Below, one piece after another: positions 15,707-24,603 of a DNA stretch of 34,540 bases (its first letter is position 1; each line of letters opens with the position of its first letter). Origin of the DNA: an uncultured Erysipelotrichaceae bacterium (GTDB lineage: Bacteria > Bacillota_I > Bacilli_A > Erysipelotrichales > Coprobacillaceae); the NCBI GenBank assembly GCA_947573745.1, contig CANPGX010000001.1, positions 1 to 34,540 of the forward strand, in the 5' to 3' direction. The notes beneath the pieces are model-generated. The model was not told the origin of the DNA. It saw only the letters and a program-made list of their open reading frames with translations, and searched no databases. The translations under genes and the position numbers were made by a program.

Positions 15707-16909
15707 ATGAAAAAAATAATATTAATATGTATACTTCTGCTTTCCTGTTTACCTATGTCTATTCATGCTCAAGAGATGCCTGATTTATACAGTCAACAAG
15801 CTATTGTCATGGAAGTCAATACAAAACGTGTCTTATTTGAAAAAAATGCTTATGAAAAAGGATATCCTGCCTCACTGACAAAAATGTTGACCTTACAAAT
15901 TGCTTTAGAATATGGACATTTAGATGATGAAGTTTTCATTGATCAAGATTCAATTGATTCTTTAGATAAAAATTCTTCTTTTGTACCCTTTTATGCTGGT
16001 GAATCTATTTCCTTAAGTGACCTTCTCTATGGTATGGCTATTGCTTCTGGTAATGAAACATGTAATGTCTTAGGAAAACATCTCTATGGATCCGTAGATA
16101 CCTTAGTTCAGGTAATGAATGAACGTCTCCAAACGATAGGTGCCACTAGTACACATTTTAATAATCCCCATGGTCTGTATCGACAAGAACATTACTCTAC
16201 CGCCTATGATATGGCATTAATCATGAATGAAGGAATCAAAGATGAACGCTTTGTCCATTATCTTTCAACAACAGAACATATTATAGAAAAAACAGATAGT
16301 CATCGCTATCATGATATTAAAACGCACAATGAATTAATCGATCCGCAAAGTCAATATTACTTAGAGGGAATTATATGTTCTAAGAACGGCTTCACTGACC
16401 GTGGTCGTCATACTATGGCTGCTTATTTTGAAGTTCAGGGTATGTCTTTTATCATTGTTACAATGAACTGCCAGAAAAAAATTCACCGATTTGATGATAT
16501 TGTTACACTTTATCATTATATACGCTCGCATTACCAATCTGTTCCTGTTCCTTCTTCTTTTAATGAAACATTGATCTTACCTAAAACGCTCCAATTTGAA
16601 AACCCAGAAAACCCTATTTCTTTCGATACCCCTTCTTGGACCATTTTATCAGACACCCAACAATATCCTATTTCTTCAATAGTGACATTTGATGACGTTC
16701 AATCGCCACTAAAACAAGGCGATACTGTAGGAACAATAACGTTTCAACAAAATGATCAATCTTTGACTATACCTTTAATATTAGAAACCAATATCATTGC
16801 AGTGCCTCAAAAAAAGTTCCCTTACAAGGAAGGATTCCTTGTTGTCATATCTTTATTGAGTATTTTAATCATCTACCATCTACATTCTAAGAAAGGCCGT
16901 GTATCATGA
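15707..16909 (+). CDS. D-alanyl-D-alanine carboxypeptidase family (S11), altered KTG motif
   Basis: A penicillin-binding-protein-type serine peptidase acting on peptidoglycan stem peptides outside the membrane. A signal peptide spans about residues 1-21, cleaved near IHA-QE. The catalytic SLTK has Ser56 and Lys59; the second motif is SGN at 114-116. The third motif, normally KTG, is KNG at 226-228. A C-terminal hydrophobic segment (about 372-392) and basic tail look like a membrane anchor. It is 400 aa. The gene is preceded by AGGGGGAT. Its stop overlaps the next gene's start (ATGA), and that gene is a clear tandem paralogue. The Thr-to-Asn change may reduce or alter activity. Confidence 0.88.
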   Translation: MKKIILICILLLSCLPMSIHAQEMPDLYSQQAIVMEVNTKRVLFEKNAYEKGYPASLTKMLTLQIALEYGHLDDEVFIDQDSIDSLDKNSSFVPFYAGESISLSDLLYGMAIASGNETCNVLGKHLYGSVDTLVQVMNERLQTIGATSTHFNNPHGLYRQEHYSTAYDMALIMNEGIKDERFVHYLSTTEHIIEKTDSHRYHDIKTHNELIDPQSQYYLEGIICSKNGFTDRGRHTMAAYFEVQGMSFIIVTMNCQKKIHRFDDIVTLYHYIRSHYQSVPVPSSFNETLILPKTLQFENPENPISFDTPSWTILSDTQQYPISSIVTFDDVQSPLKQGDTVGTITFQQNDQSLTIPLILETNIIAVPQKKFPYKEGFLVVISLLSILIIYHLHSKKGRVS

Positions 16910-18111
16910 AAAAATTTCTTCTCTTACTTCTTACATGTCTTTTAATTTTACCCACTCCTATCCATGCTGAAGATACGACACCTTCATTAAATAGCCAATA
17001 CGCTGTTGTAATGGAAGTGGATACCCATCGGATATTATTTGAAAAAAATGCGTATGAAAAAGCCTATCCTGCCAGCATGACAAAAGTCATGACGATCTTA
17101 CTGGCTTTAGAAAAAGGACATTTAAACGATGTATTAACTGTTGATCAAGAATCTATTGATACATTAGATCCAAACTCTTCTGTCGTTCCTCTTTATGTTG
17201 GGGAAAAATTAACCTTAGATGAAATGCTCTATGGCTGTGCCATTGCTTCTGGTAATGAAACATGTAATGTGATTGGAAAATATATTTCACCTTCATTAGA
17301 TCAATTTATCGACTTAATGAATGAGAAAGCACAATCTATAGGGGCTACCCAAACACACTTTATGAATGCCCATGGATTACATCATTCACAACATTATACA
17401 ACCGCTTATGATATGGCTTTAATGATGGAAGCTGGTATTAAAAATGATGATTTTATACATTATCTATCTGCCACACAATATACCCTTGAGCAAACATCAG
17501 AGCATCAATATCATCACATTGTAGGACATAATGCGCTTTTAGATGCCAAAAGTCCTTATTATCTAGAAGGTATGATCTGCTCCAAAACAGGGCATACAGA
17601 CGAAGCCCAATTTACACAAGTCGGCTATTTTCATATCAACGATCTATCTTTTATTGTGGTTACTATGGATTGCGAAACAACCAAACAACGTTATCAGGAT
17701 TTTAGTACCCTTTATCATTATGTTTTAAATCGTTACCAACATGTCTACATCAATGATTATTTATTGGAGCCACTTTCATTAAAACTACCTGCCTATCTCA
17801 AATATCAGGATCGTCATGATCCTTTCTATATCGAAGAAACGCCAGTGACGATCTTAAAAGATACACAGACCTATCCCATCACCTATGATATTCAATTTGA
17901 TACTATTAAAAAGACATATGATATGAACGAAGTGATAGGATCTATCACATTTTATCAAGACCAACAAAAAATCACATTGCCTATTTTAACTAAAACAAAA
18001 ATTGTTCGGCAAATACCATGGTATGTCAAAATCCCTTTAGCACTTTTAGTTTTCATATGGCTTATAAAAAAGGGGATGTCATATTCCCAATTTTCTAAAC
18101 GTGAAAAATAA
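16906..18111 (+). CDS. D-alanyl-D-alanine carboxypeptidase (S11, DacA-type)
   Basis: A tandem paralogue of the gene before it, with the complete catalytic set: SMTK (Ser57, Lys60), SGN (115-117) and KTG (227-229, SKTGHTDE). Signal peptide about 1-21 (ending PIHA-ED). C-terminal membrane helix at about 375-392 followed by a basic end. It trims the terminal D-Ala from pentapeptides and so controls cross-linking. It is 401 aa and translationally coupled to the first copy. The next gene is a HAD phosphatase about 55 bases downstream. Confidence 0.92.
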   Translation: MKKFLLLLLTCLLILPTPIHAEDTTPSLNSQYAVVMEVDTHRILFEKNAYEKAYPASMTKVMTILLALEKGHLNDVLTVDQESIDTLDPNSSVVPLYVGEKLTLDEMLYGCAIASGNETCNVIGKYISPSLDQFIDLMNEKAQSIGATQTHFMNAHGLHHSQHYTTAYDMALMMEAGIKNDDFIHYLSATQYTLEQTSEHQYHHIVGHNALLDAKSPYYLEGMICSKTGHTDEAQFTQVGYFHINDLSFIVVTMDCETTKQRYQDFSTLYHYVLNRYQHVYINDYLLEPLSLKLPAYLKYQDRHDPFYIEETPVTILKDTQTYPITYDIQFDTIKKTYDMNEVIGSITFYQDQQKITLPILTKTKIVRQIPWYVKIPLALLVFIWLIKKGMSYSQFSKREK

Positions 18112-18166
18112 GTGCATTTCAAATTTTTTCCATTATAATGATAACGGACTAAAAGGGGGAAAAAAT

Positions 18167-18928
18167 ATGTATGCTTTAGCCAGTGATTTTGATAACACTT
18201 TATATTTTAGTGATATAGAGGGGTATTACAAACCAAAAGATATCAGTGCTATTAAAAAGTTTCAACAAGAGGGCCATCTCTTTGGCTTATGTACAGGTAG
18301 ACCTTTTATTGGCGCCTTAGAGCCTACTCAAGGAATCATTAATTTTGATTTTTATATTGTTACAACTGGAGCCTGTATTTACGATAAACACTTCAATAAG
18401 ATTTATAGTCAATGTATTGATCGTTCTTTAATTAAATCTATTTATGAAACATTTAAAGACCACGCTATTTGTCTTGTACAAGGTAATGGATATCTCTATG
18501 TTTTTAATCCACTTCATCAAAGAGAAAGTAGCGAATATCTTTGTGTCCCTACACCTGATGATATTGATACAGATCTTATCTATGGTATTTCATTGATGAC
18601 ACCTAATGATCCACTTAAATCAAAATGGATTGCCAGTGAAATTAATCGTCTATATGGTGATCAAATCATAGCTTACCAAAATGTAGATAGTGTTGATGTT
18701 GTGAAAAAAGGATGTTCTAAAGGGCATGGTATCCAATTTGTCAAAGAATATTTCCATTTAGATAAGATAGCAGCTATTGGTGATTCTTATAATGATATTC
18801 CTATGTTACAGACTGCTGACGAAGCTTTTACTTTTCTTTCTTCACCTAAAGATGTACAGAGTGAGGCAAATTATCTTGTAAGCAGTATTGAAGAAACAAT
18901 TCATTGGCTCTGTCCTCAATCAAAATAA
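18167..18928 (+). CDS. Cof-type HAD-IIB family hydrolase
   Basis: A cytoplasmic phosphatase of the HAD superfamily, probably acting on sugar phosphates or similar metabolites. Seen: motif I DFDNTLYFSD near residues 7-16 (nucleophile Asp), the threonine/GR region LCTGRPF, the cap domain, and motif IV GDSYNDIPML, which is the Cof-type GDxxND signature. It has 253 aa. The start is the ATG at 18167, preceded by GGGGGAAAAAAT; an in-frame ATG at 18101 inside the previous gene has no ribosome binding site. The substrate cannot be predicted. Confidence 0.88.
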   Translation: MYALASDFDNTLYFSDIEGYYKPKDISAIKKFQQEGHLFGLCTGRPFIGALEPTQGIINFDFYIVTTGACIYDKHFNKIYSQCIDRSLIKSIYETFKDHAICLVQGNGYLYVFNPLHQRESSEYLCVPTPDDIDTDLIYGISLMTPNDPLKSKWIASEINRLYGDQIIAYQNVDSVDVVKKGCSKGHGIQFVKEYFHLDKIAAIGDSYNDIPMLQTADEAFTFLSSPKDVQSEANYLVSSIEETIHWLCPQSK

Positions 18929-18937
18929 TGATACTAA

Positions 18938-18963
18938 AAAAAGCTGATAAATCAGCTTTTTTT
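18938..18963. terminator. Bidirectional terminator
   Basis: A ten-base-pair perfect stem (18938-18947 with 18952-18961, AAAAAGCTGA/TCAGCTTTTT) has a TAAA loop and T tracts on both strands. It ends the HAD gene and the converging kinase gene, whose stop codon lies in the stem. Confidence 0.9.
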
Positions 18964-19845
18964 ATAACTATTTTTAGCTAACTGATAAGCCCCAAACAAA
19001 GCATGATGCTTTGGAGCTATCACTTCACAATTGGATAAGGCACTTGTAAAGGCTTCTTTAAAGAAATGATTTTGAAACATACCACCATAATATGATACCT
19101 TGACGATACCATCAAAGTGAGTTTGCAATGTTTTCACTAATTGAGCACTGTGTCTACCTGCTTCCCTTAAAATATGTTGACAATAGACATGTTCTTTCGC
19201 TAATGAGGCACAAACCTTTGCTAGAGCGGCAATATCTGTTCTTTCATTTTTCAACTGACTAATTTTAGAAATGATTTGATAAGGTTGCGTTATATCAAAA
19301 TAAGTCATGATAGTTAAATAAACTTCATCTTTAGGATATCTTCCATCCACTTGATATGTGAAATATTTTAAAAGTTGCTTACCAATCCAATAACCCGAAC
19401 CTTCATCGCCTAATTGATAGCCCCAGCCACCGCACCTTATCATTTGACCGTGAACCATAGCCAAAGCTATCGTTCCTGTTCCAGCTATGACCATGATACC
19501 TTCTTGTCCCTCTAAAGCACCTATTAAAGCAATATGAACATCGTTAGTCAAAACATAATGATAACCCATCAGTTGCTCACCTATAGCTTGCTCTAAATGA
19601 TGGCGAATCCTCTCATCATTTCCATATCCTGCAATACCCATACCTATGAAAACATCTTTTTTTAATAACTGATGGTTAGCTATCAAAGTTTCAATTCCTT
19701 GTTTAAGACAAGTAGCACACCCGTCAAATCCCACCTGTAAAACATGGGCTGTTGGTAAAGATAATTGTTCTAAACATATGCCATTTTCATCAAACAACGC
19801 AAAAGCAGTTTTTGTTCCACCACCATCAATGCCTATATAATACAT
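18952..19845 (-). CDS. BadF/BadG-type N-acetylglucosamine kinase family (MurK-like)
   Basis: An ASKHA-fold ATPase that phosphorylates amino sugars; the partner of MurQ in cell-wall recycling. Seen: GIDGGGTKTAFALFDENG near the N-terminus, VIAGTGTIALAM, and the GGWGYQLGDEGSGYWIG signature of N-acetylglucosamine kinase-like proteins. It has 297 aa. The start is the ATG at 19845, with TTAGGAGAG before it; a longer reading from 19968 has no ribosome binding site and overlaps murQ. It starts ten bases after the murQ stop, so both are one operon. Whether GlcNAc, MurNAc or both are substrates cannot be read from sequence. Confidence 0.88.
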   Translation of the reverse strand: MYYIGIDGGGTKTAFALFDENGICLEQLSLPTAHVLQVGFDGCATCLKQGIETLIANHQLLKKDVFIGMGIAGYGNDERIRHHLEQAIGEQLMGYHYVLTNDVHIALIGALEGQEGIMVIAGTGTIALAMVHGQMIRCGGWGYQLGDEGSGYWIGKQLLKYFTYQVDGRYPKDEVYLTIMTYFDITQPYQIISKISQLKNERTDIAALAKVCASLAKEHVYCQHILREAGRHSAQLVKTLQTHFDGIVKVSYYGGMFQNHFFKEAFTSALSNCEVIAPKHHALFGAYQLAKNSYKKS

Positions 19846-19855
19846 TTTTTCTCTC

Positions 19856-20767
19856 CTAAACTTCTTTTTGATAGGTCCTAATAACTTTTGCCACTTGATT
19901 TTGATTTTGCAACAACATATTTTTACACGATTCCATGTCCATTCCTGTTTTTTGCATAATAATAGCACACTTAACGTCGTACTGACATGTTTCTAGGTGA
20001 TTTCTAGCTTCTTCTTGCGATGTACCAGTACAATTCATTACAATATTGACAGCCCGTTGTCTTAATTTTTGATTGGTTGGTTGAACATCAATCATAAGAT
20101 TTTTATATACTTTTCCCATTTTAACCATGGTGGCTGTCGATATCATATTCAGCACCATTTTTTGGGCACTGCCAGATTTCATACGTGTTGATCCGGTGAT
20201 CACTTCTGGGCCTACTTTTACTTCAATAAAATCATCAGCATAGTGTGAAATCTCACCATTTTCCACACAACAAATAGATACAGTTAATGCACCTATTGTA
20301 TGGGCGTATTTCAATCCTGATATGACATAAGGTGTTCTTCCAGAGGCCGCTAATCCACAAACAACATCTAAGGATGTTAAAGATAATGCCTCTAAATCTT
20401 TTTTAGCTTGTTGCTCATCATCTTCTGCACCCTCAATGGCATTTTGTAAAGCTTCTTGACCACCAGCAATTAAACCGATGACTAAATCTGAACTAACCCC
20501 ATAAGTGGGTGGACACTCAGAAGCATCTAGAACACCTAAACGGCCTGATGTTCCTGCTCCCATATAAATCAGTCTCCCCCCCATAGAAACTCTTTCATAA
20601 ATATGATCAATAGTTTTTGCGATTGTACCTAATTCTTTCTCTATGGCCAAAGCTACTTTTTGATCTTCCCTATTAATGGTTTGAATCTCTATCGTATCCA
20701 TTTCATCAATATGTAATGAATCCAAATTTTGTTGCTCTGTCATTAAGGCATTTAATTCTTTCAACAT
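19856..20767 (-). CDS. murQ: N-acetylmuramic acid 6-phosphate etherase
   Basis: Cleaves the lactyl ether of MurNAc-6-phosphate to give GlcNAc-6-phosphate, a recycling step. The SIS-fold protein of 303 aa shows GGRLIYMGAGTSGRLGVLDA, the catalytic-Glu block SECPPTYG, the second acidic block GAEDDEQ, SASGRTPYV and TRMKSGSAQKMVLNM, and the small C-terminal UBA-like domain. All are family hallmarks. The start ATG is preceded by AAAGGACGG. It is first in an operon with the kinase. No cognate PTS MurP gene is in the window. Confidence 0.95.
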   Translation of the reverse strand: MLKELNALMTEQQNLDSLHIDEMDTIEIQTINREDQKVALAIEKELGTIAKTIDHIYERVSMGGRLIYMGAGTSGRLGVLDASECPPTYGVSSDLVIGLIAGGQEALQNAIEGAEDDEQQAKKDLEALSLTSLDVVCGLAASGRTPYVISGLKYAHTIGALTVSICCVENGEISHYADDFIEVKVGPEVITGSTRMKSGSAQKMVLNMISTATMVKMGKVYKNLMIDVQPTNQKLRQRAVNIVMNCTGTSQEEARNHLETCQYDVKCAIIMQKTGMDMESCKNMLLQNQNQVAKVIRTYQKEV

Positions 20768-20909
20768 GTCTCTACCGTCCTTTTAAACATTATCACGAAT
20801 ACTATATAACATTATAATCTTTATACCATAAAATCCATCTTTTGAGAATACAAAACGACTTATTTATTCATTAAAATCTTCTAAAGTTAACTTTTACACC
20901 AAATTTCTA

Positions 20910-21626
20910 TCATGTAACACGTCGATAATCAATGTGAGCAGATTTGGCTTTTTTAATTAAATCCTTTGTCTGCACCTTATACATCTTTCCATCTTTAATA
21001 GTATAAGTGCCACATTGTCTGAATTCAAAATTCACATTTTTTCTAATACATTGTTGTCGTAAATCAAGGACCCAATCATAATTAAGTGGTCTGGCTGCTA
21101 TATCAGACTCACCGCCAACCACAACAAGTTCAATATCATCTAAATATTTTTCGATTTCAATATGTTCAAGCAATGGCTGTGCTGTAATACATTTATGTTT
21201 TATGGGGAGTGTTTTAAAAATAGATAGTTTATGATCAGCATTTTTTTGGTTTTCAACAGTACAACAAACAACCACATGATCATATCCCTCAGGCCAGTCT
21301 TCAGGTAAACAGACTTCCCAACGATCAATCCTTTTAGTCAAAAAAAGAAAAGTGCAATCTTGTCTTTCTTTGATCATTTTCCAACATTCATCCCTCCATG
21401 CATCTGCTTCTTCAATAAAAAAATCTGTTGAAAAGCATACATAGACCATACCTGATTTCATTTTATATTGACCATTTTTTAATTTTTCAATAGGTTTATA
21501 AAAATCCTTTGTTTTTGTAATATCCTGGGTATTGATATGTCTTTTAAGATCCCCCTTATGAATATAACAATGCAAACAGCCTTCACTATATTTTTTACAA
21601 CCTCTCCATGGATTCCACATTGACAT
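20910..21626 (-). CDS. DUF5131 (phage Gp37/Gp68-like) protein
   Basis: A 238-aa protein of the DUF5131 family, first described from phage Gp37/Gp68-like proteins. Seen: N-terminal WNPWRGCKKYSEGCLHCYIH, whose Cys10, Cys17 and Cys20 resemble an iron-sulfur or zinc cluster, then FLTKR, CCTVENQ and GGESDIAARPLN in the family order. The biochemical role is unknown. The cysteine set recalls radical SAM enzymes but the spacing CxxxxxxCxxC is not canonical. It begins 14 bases after the GyrI-like gene stop, so the two are likely co-transcribed. Confidence 0.8.
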   Translation of the reverse strand: MSMWNPWRGCKKYSEGCLHCYIHKGDLKRHINTQDITKTKDFYKPIEKLKNGQYKMKSGMVYVCFSTDFFIEEADAWRDECWKMIKERQDCTFLFLTKRIDRWEVCLPEDWPEGYDHVVVCCTVENQKNADHKLSIFKTLPIKHKCITAQPLLEHIEIEKYLDDIELVVVGGESDIAARPLNYDWVLDLRQQCIRKNVNFEFRQCGTYTIKDGKMYKVQTKDLIKKAKSAHIDYRRVT

Positions 21627-21639
21627 CTTTTTCCATCTC

Positions 21640-22278
21640 CTAAAGTTTTTTAACAGGGTGCCTAACCACTGTTTTTAGTGTATCTGGGGAACATTTTCTT
21701 GGATCACTTAAATAGATCTCATGATGGAATCTATTTTCTGTGATATCTAATGCATACCCATTTTCTTCCATATATTTATTCATAGAAGCTATTGTTTTAG
21801 GTTCATCATCATAAGGACCAATATGCATACATTGGACACATAAACCTTCATCATAATGTAAAAACTCTATTTTAGAAAAATCTTGCTTCTTTTTCTTGGT
21901 TGCTTGTTCAATGGCCCATAAGACATCTTCTCTTGTCACAAAATCTGGCACTCTGATCATTGAAATAAAACACATTTGTTCTTTATGTTGGTAATCGATA
22001 GATCCTTGAATCCCTTCTTGCCACCAAAACCCTTCTAATGGTGGAACGACATAACTAAAATAGCCTTCTATCTGATGATCAGTTTTATAACTCATTTTAA
22101 TCGTATAAGCCAGACCATACAACAAGCCTATCGATTTTTTATACTCCCCATCTTCATCATTAGGATCCCCTTTTCCTCTTATCGCAATATAGTTCATAGA
22201 AGGAATTTCAATTATACTAGGAACTGTTTTTGGCATATAAAATGCTTTATATTCTTTTTTATAATCAAATGTCATCAT
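21640..22278 (-). CDS. GyrI-like small-molecule-binding domain protein
   Basis: A 212-aa stand-alone GyrI-like/SHS2-type ligand-binding protein. Seen: IPSMNYIAIRGKGDPND, then PPLEGFWWQ, and FLHYDEGLCVQCMHIGPYDDE typical of the second half-domain. These proteins bind small molecules or hydrolyse cyclopropanone-like compounds in some members. Starts at 22278 and 22275 follow AAAGGAGAG; the longer reading from 22317 lacks a ribosome binding site. It is the first gene of a pair with the DUF5131 gene. Confidence 0.82.
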   Translation of the reverse strand: MMTFDYKKEYKAFYMPKTVPSIIEIPSMNYIAIRGKGDPNDEDGEYKKSIGLLYGLAYTIKMSYKTDHQIEGYFSYVVPPLEGFWWQEGIQGSIDYQHKEQMCFISMIRVPDFVTREDVLWAIEQATKKKKQDFSKIEFLHYDEGLCVQCMHIGPYDDEPKTIASMNKYMEENGYALDITENRFHHEIYLSDPRKCSPDTLKTVVRHPVKKL

Positions 22279-22334
22279 TATCTCTCCTTTAATCTTATTA
22301 TATAGAATATTTATCAAATTTCATGAATTTATGA

Positions 22335-22384
22335 AAATACGATTTAAAAAGGGCATTCATGATAACCCCTATATTTAAATCGTA
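22335..22384 (-). terminator. Probable terminator of the Nudix-hydrolase operon
   Basis: An 11-base perfect inverted repeat (22338-22348 with 22374-22384, TACGATTTAAA/TTTAAATCGTA) encloses a 25-base loop that can pair further (GGG with CCC). It is followed on the minus strand by TTTTC. The weak T-run makes efficient termination uncertain. Confidence 0.5.
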
Positions 22385-22794
22385 AAATCTTTATATACAT
22401 GACGATAAGCTTTTGCACGTCTGATTCTCATCACCGATTCCTCATTTGGAAAATGTGTTGGATTCATATGTGTCTTCTGATAAATTTCAATGAGATCATA
22501 GGCATCTTGCATCACTTCTTCCAAATCCATCGTTCCATATATTTGAGGAGGTAATAAATAAAGGGGTATAGACGGATTCGTTTCCTCAACAAATTTTTTG
22601 ACAGATATAAATAAATGCGGACAACATAACATAATATCAAAATCCTTGATTTTTTCTCTACACGCTAAAGAAAAAGGTGCAAACTCAATATAAACTTCAT
22701 CTTGTTTTTGTTTTTTGATCACTTCTTTTTTCATTTTTTCTGCCATATGACTTGATGAAAAGCCACCACCACAACATACTAACATTCTCAACAT
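22375..22794 (-). CDS. PTS lactose/cellobiose EIIB-like protein with C-terminal extension
   Basis: A 139-aa protein with the EIIB-type phosphate loop at its N-terminus, MLVCCGGGFSSSHMAEKM, with the phosphorylatable Cys in position 7 or 8. The fold of about 100 residues is followed by a basic tail (ESVMRIRRAKAYRHVYKDF) that is not part of the usual domain. No EIIA or EIIC gene is nearby, so it may be a regulatory orphan rather than a transporter part. It overlaps the DUF2087 gene by seven bases, and has AAAGGAG nine bases before its ATG. Confidence 0.72.
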   Translation of the reverse strand: MLRMLVCCGGGFSSSHMAEKMKKEVIKKQKQDEVYIEFAPFSLACREKIKDFDIMLCCPHLFISVKKFVEETNPSIPLYLLPPQIYGTMDLEEVMQDAYDLIEIYQKTHMNPTHFPNEESVMRIRRAKAYRHVYKDFTI

Positions 22795-23090
22795 ACACCT
22801 TCACTCCTTTCTAATGGTTGTGTATCTTTGACCCAGTACCATTGTCCATCCCGGGTTCTTTCTAAAAGTTGGTAATCAATCAATAATCTTCTAAGATATG
22901 AGAAATCCGCATAGATCGATTGAAGGATATCATTCACTTCTGTTTCACGATATGAACGTTGTTTTTCAAAACGTTGAACAACTTCTTGTAAAATGATCCT
23001 TTTCCTTTTATCTTTGGAAGGGATGGTTTTTATGGTGCCATCTTCTAATAAATATAATGATAATATTTTTTGTTTTTCTTTTTCATCCAT
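22788..23090 (-). CDS. DUF2087 domain protein (100 aa)
   Basis: A small protein matching DUF2087: an N-terminal LLEDGTIKTIPSKDKRKRIILQEV block, then YRETEVNDIL, the LRRLLIDYQLLERT helix pair and a final GQWYWVKD. The domain is often fused to HTH regulators and looks like a winged-helix DNA- or RNA-binding fold, but its role is not established. A strong ribosome binding site (AAGGAGG) precedes the start. It lies between the hydrolase gene (12 bases) and the EIIB-like gene (7-base overlap). Confidence 0.82.
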   Translation of the reverse strand: MDEKEKQKILSLYLLEDGTIKTIPSKDKRKRIILQEVVQRFEKQRSYRETEVNDILQSIYADFSYLRRLLIDYQLLERTRDGQWYWVKDTQPLERSEGVC

Positions 23091-23102
23091 GATCTTTCCT
23101 CC

Positions 23103-24011
23103 TTATTTTTGGCACTGTTGGATAAAGTCAGAAATGACTTGCATATATTTTTGAGGATCTTTATCATAAGCACAACCATGTTTTGCCCCTTCTACAACAT
23201 ATAATGCTTTTTGAGCAGAGCAAGCTTGATAAAGACGATGTACCATAGAATAAGGTACAAAATCATCTTGATCGCCATGAATAAATAATGTTGGCGTCAA
23301 AGACAAATGTAGGGCTTCTAAAGCATCAACATCCTCAAAAAAGTAATCAGCTTTCAGCTTGGCTATCAAACTGGCTAGTTTGATGATGATTTTAGAAGAT
23401 ATATGATACTGTTGATTCATTTGATAAGAAAATTCTTCCATAGCTGTCGTATAACCACAATCTTCAACAGCAGCAATCACATTTTCTGGCAAATCTTCTC
23501 CTGTTGTTAGCATGATGGTGGTTGCTCCCATGGATACACCATAAAGCACAATATGAGCCTGAGGAGCTTCTTTTAGAATATCTCCCATCCAATACAAGAG
23601 ATCAAAATGATCATGATATCCCATTCCAATATAATCGCCTTCACTTTGTCCATGCCCTCTTAAATCAGGTAGTACAACATGATAGCCTAAATCTTGAAAT
23701 GAATGAGCTATATGGATCATATCTAAAGCACTACTTCCATAACCATGCACACAAATAACATAAGTATCTATAGTCCCTGGAAGACTATAAGCGTGTAAAC
23801 GTTTTTGATCAAAACTCTCTATATAAAGATCTTGATAATCTCTTTGATTCAATGTTTCCAACGCCTGTTTACGTCTTTGAAAATGATCTTTACTTAAAAA
23901 AGAACGATGGTGATGACGATCAATGGTTAAACGATAAAAATAATGTCCGATAGAAAGTAAAGTTGTCACTAAACCACCTGTAGCCAATAAGGCGATATGT
24001 CTCTTTTTCAT
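23103..24011 (-). CDS. Membrane-anchored alpha/beta hydrolase
   Basis: A 302-aa serine hydrolase with an N-terminal hydrophobic anchor (about residues 6-25), suggesting it faces the outside or is tethered. The alpha/beta core shows the oxyanion motif CVHGYGSS, LRGHGQSEG, the nucleophile elbow GVSMGA with Ser160, the acid position HGDQDDFVP, and the His in EGAKHG. It is close in form to the YkfD/YqkD-like esterase group. The substrate is unknown. It lies 19 bases downstream of the Nudix gene in an operon. Confidence 0.85.
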   Translation of the reverse strand: MKKRHIALLATGGLVTTLLSIGHYFYRLTIDRHHHRSFLSKDHFQRRKQALETLNQRDYQDLYIESFDQKRLHAYSLPGTIDTYVICVHGYGSSALDMIHIAHSFQDLGYHVVLPDLRGHGQSEGDYIGMGYHDHFDLLYWMGDILKEAPQAHIVLYGVSMGATTIMLTTGEDLPENVIAAVEDCGYTTAMEEFSYQMNQQYHISSKIIIKLASLIAKLKADYFFEDVDALEALHLSLTPTLFIHGDQDDFVPYSMVHRLYQACSAQKALYVVEGAKHGCAYDKDPQKYMQVISDFIQQCQK

Positions 24012-24030
24012 TTTCTCATCCTTTCATCCA

Positions 24031-24582
24031 TTATTTTTCACTAAAATAAGGTATCAATCTTTGGTATTCATCTAATAAAATACAATAGGTCTGATATGTT
24101 TTATCTTCAATCAAGGCTTTTTCTAAAGTTTTATATTCCATCCATACAACATCTGTGACTTCACTTTCTTGAAGTTTCAGTTGCTCTAAAGGTTGGTCCC
24201 ATTCTAATAAATAGACATACTGAATTTCATGATCATGAAATGGTTTACCATGAAACATATAATGATGGTTTGCCTCTTGCCAAAATGCAAATTTCAAAGT
24301 ATACCCAGTAATCCCTAACTCTTCTTCTAATTCACGGTATGCTGCTTGTTCAAATGTTTCTCCCGGATCCAAATGCCCAGCACTACTTGTATCTAAACAA
24401 CCAGGAAAAGAATCCTTATCAGGACTTCTTTTCTGTAATAAAATATCTATCGAACCTTGATGATGCCGATAAATAAAAATATGACTTGCACCATGAAGGT
24501 CTCCATCACGATGCACTTTTTCTCGTGGTTTAATGATACCTGATGGTGTTCCATCTGGATTTAAGATCATAAATGATTCCAT
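24031..24582 (-). CDS. Nudix hydrolase
   Basis: A 183-aa Nudix protein of the isopentenyl-diphosphate isomerase-like branch. The Nudix box spans GHLDPGETFEQAAYRELEEE and has the expected REXXEE metal-binding acids. The N-terminus (DGTPSGIIKPREKVHRDGDL, then HIFIYRHH) matches stand-alone cytoplasmic Nudix proteins found in Firmicutes. The substrate is not predictable. It is the first gene of an operon with the hydrolase, DUF2087 and EIIB-like genes. Its promoter overlaps a cre-like site. Confidence 0.9.
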   Translation of the reverse strand: MESFMILNPDGTPSGIIKPREKVHRDGDLHGASHIFIYRHHQGSIDILLQKRSPDKDSFPGCLDTSSAGHLDPGETFEQAAYRELEEELGITGYTLKFAFWQEANHHYMFHGKPFHDHEIQYVYLLEWDQPLEQLKLQESEVTDVVWMEYKTLEKALIEDKTYQTYCILLDEYQRLIPYFSEK

Positions 24583-24603
24583 ACAATTACCCTCTTTTCT
24601 TTT

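Noticed and set aside
20768..20909. Operator or cre site before murQ
   Set aside because: AT-rich sequence with several weak -10-like boxes, but no site matches a known consensus well enough to report.
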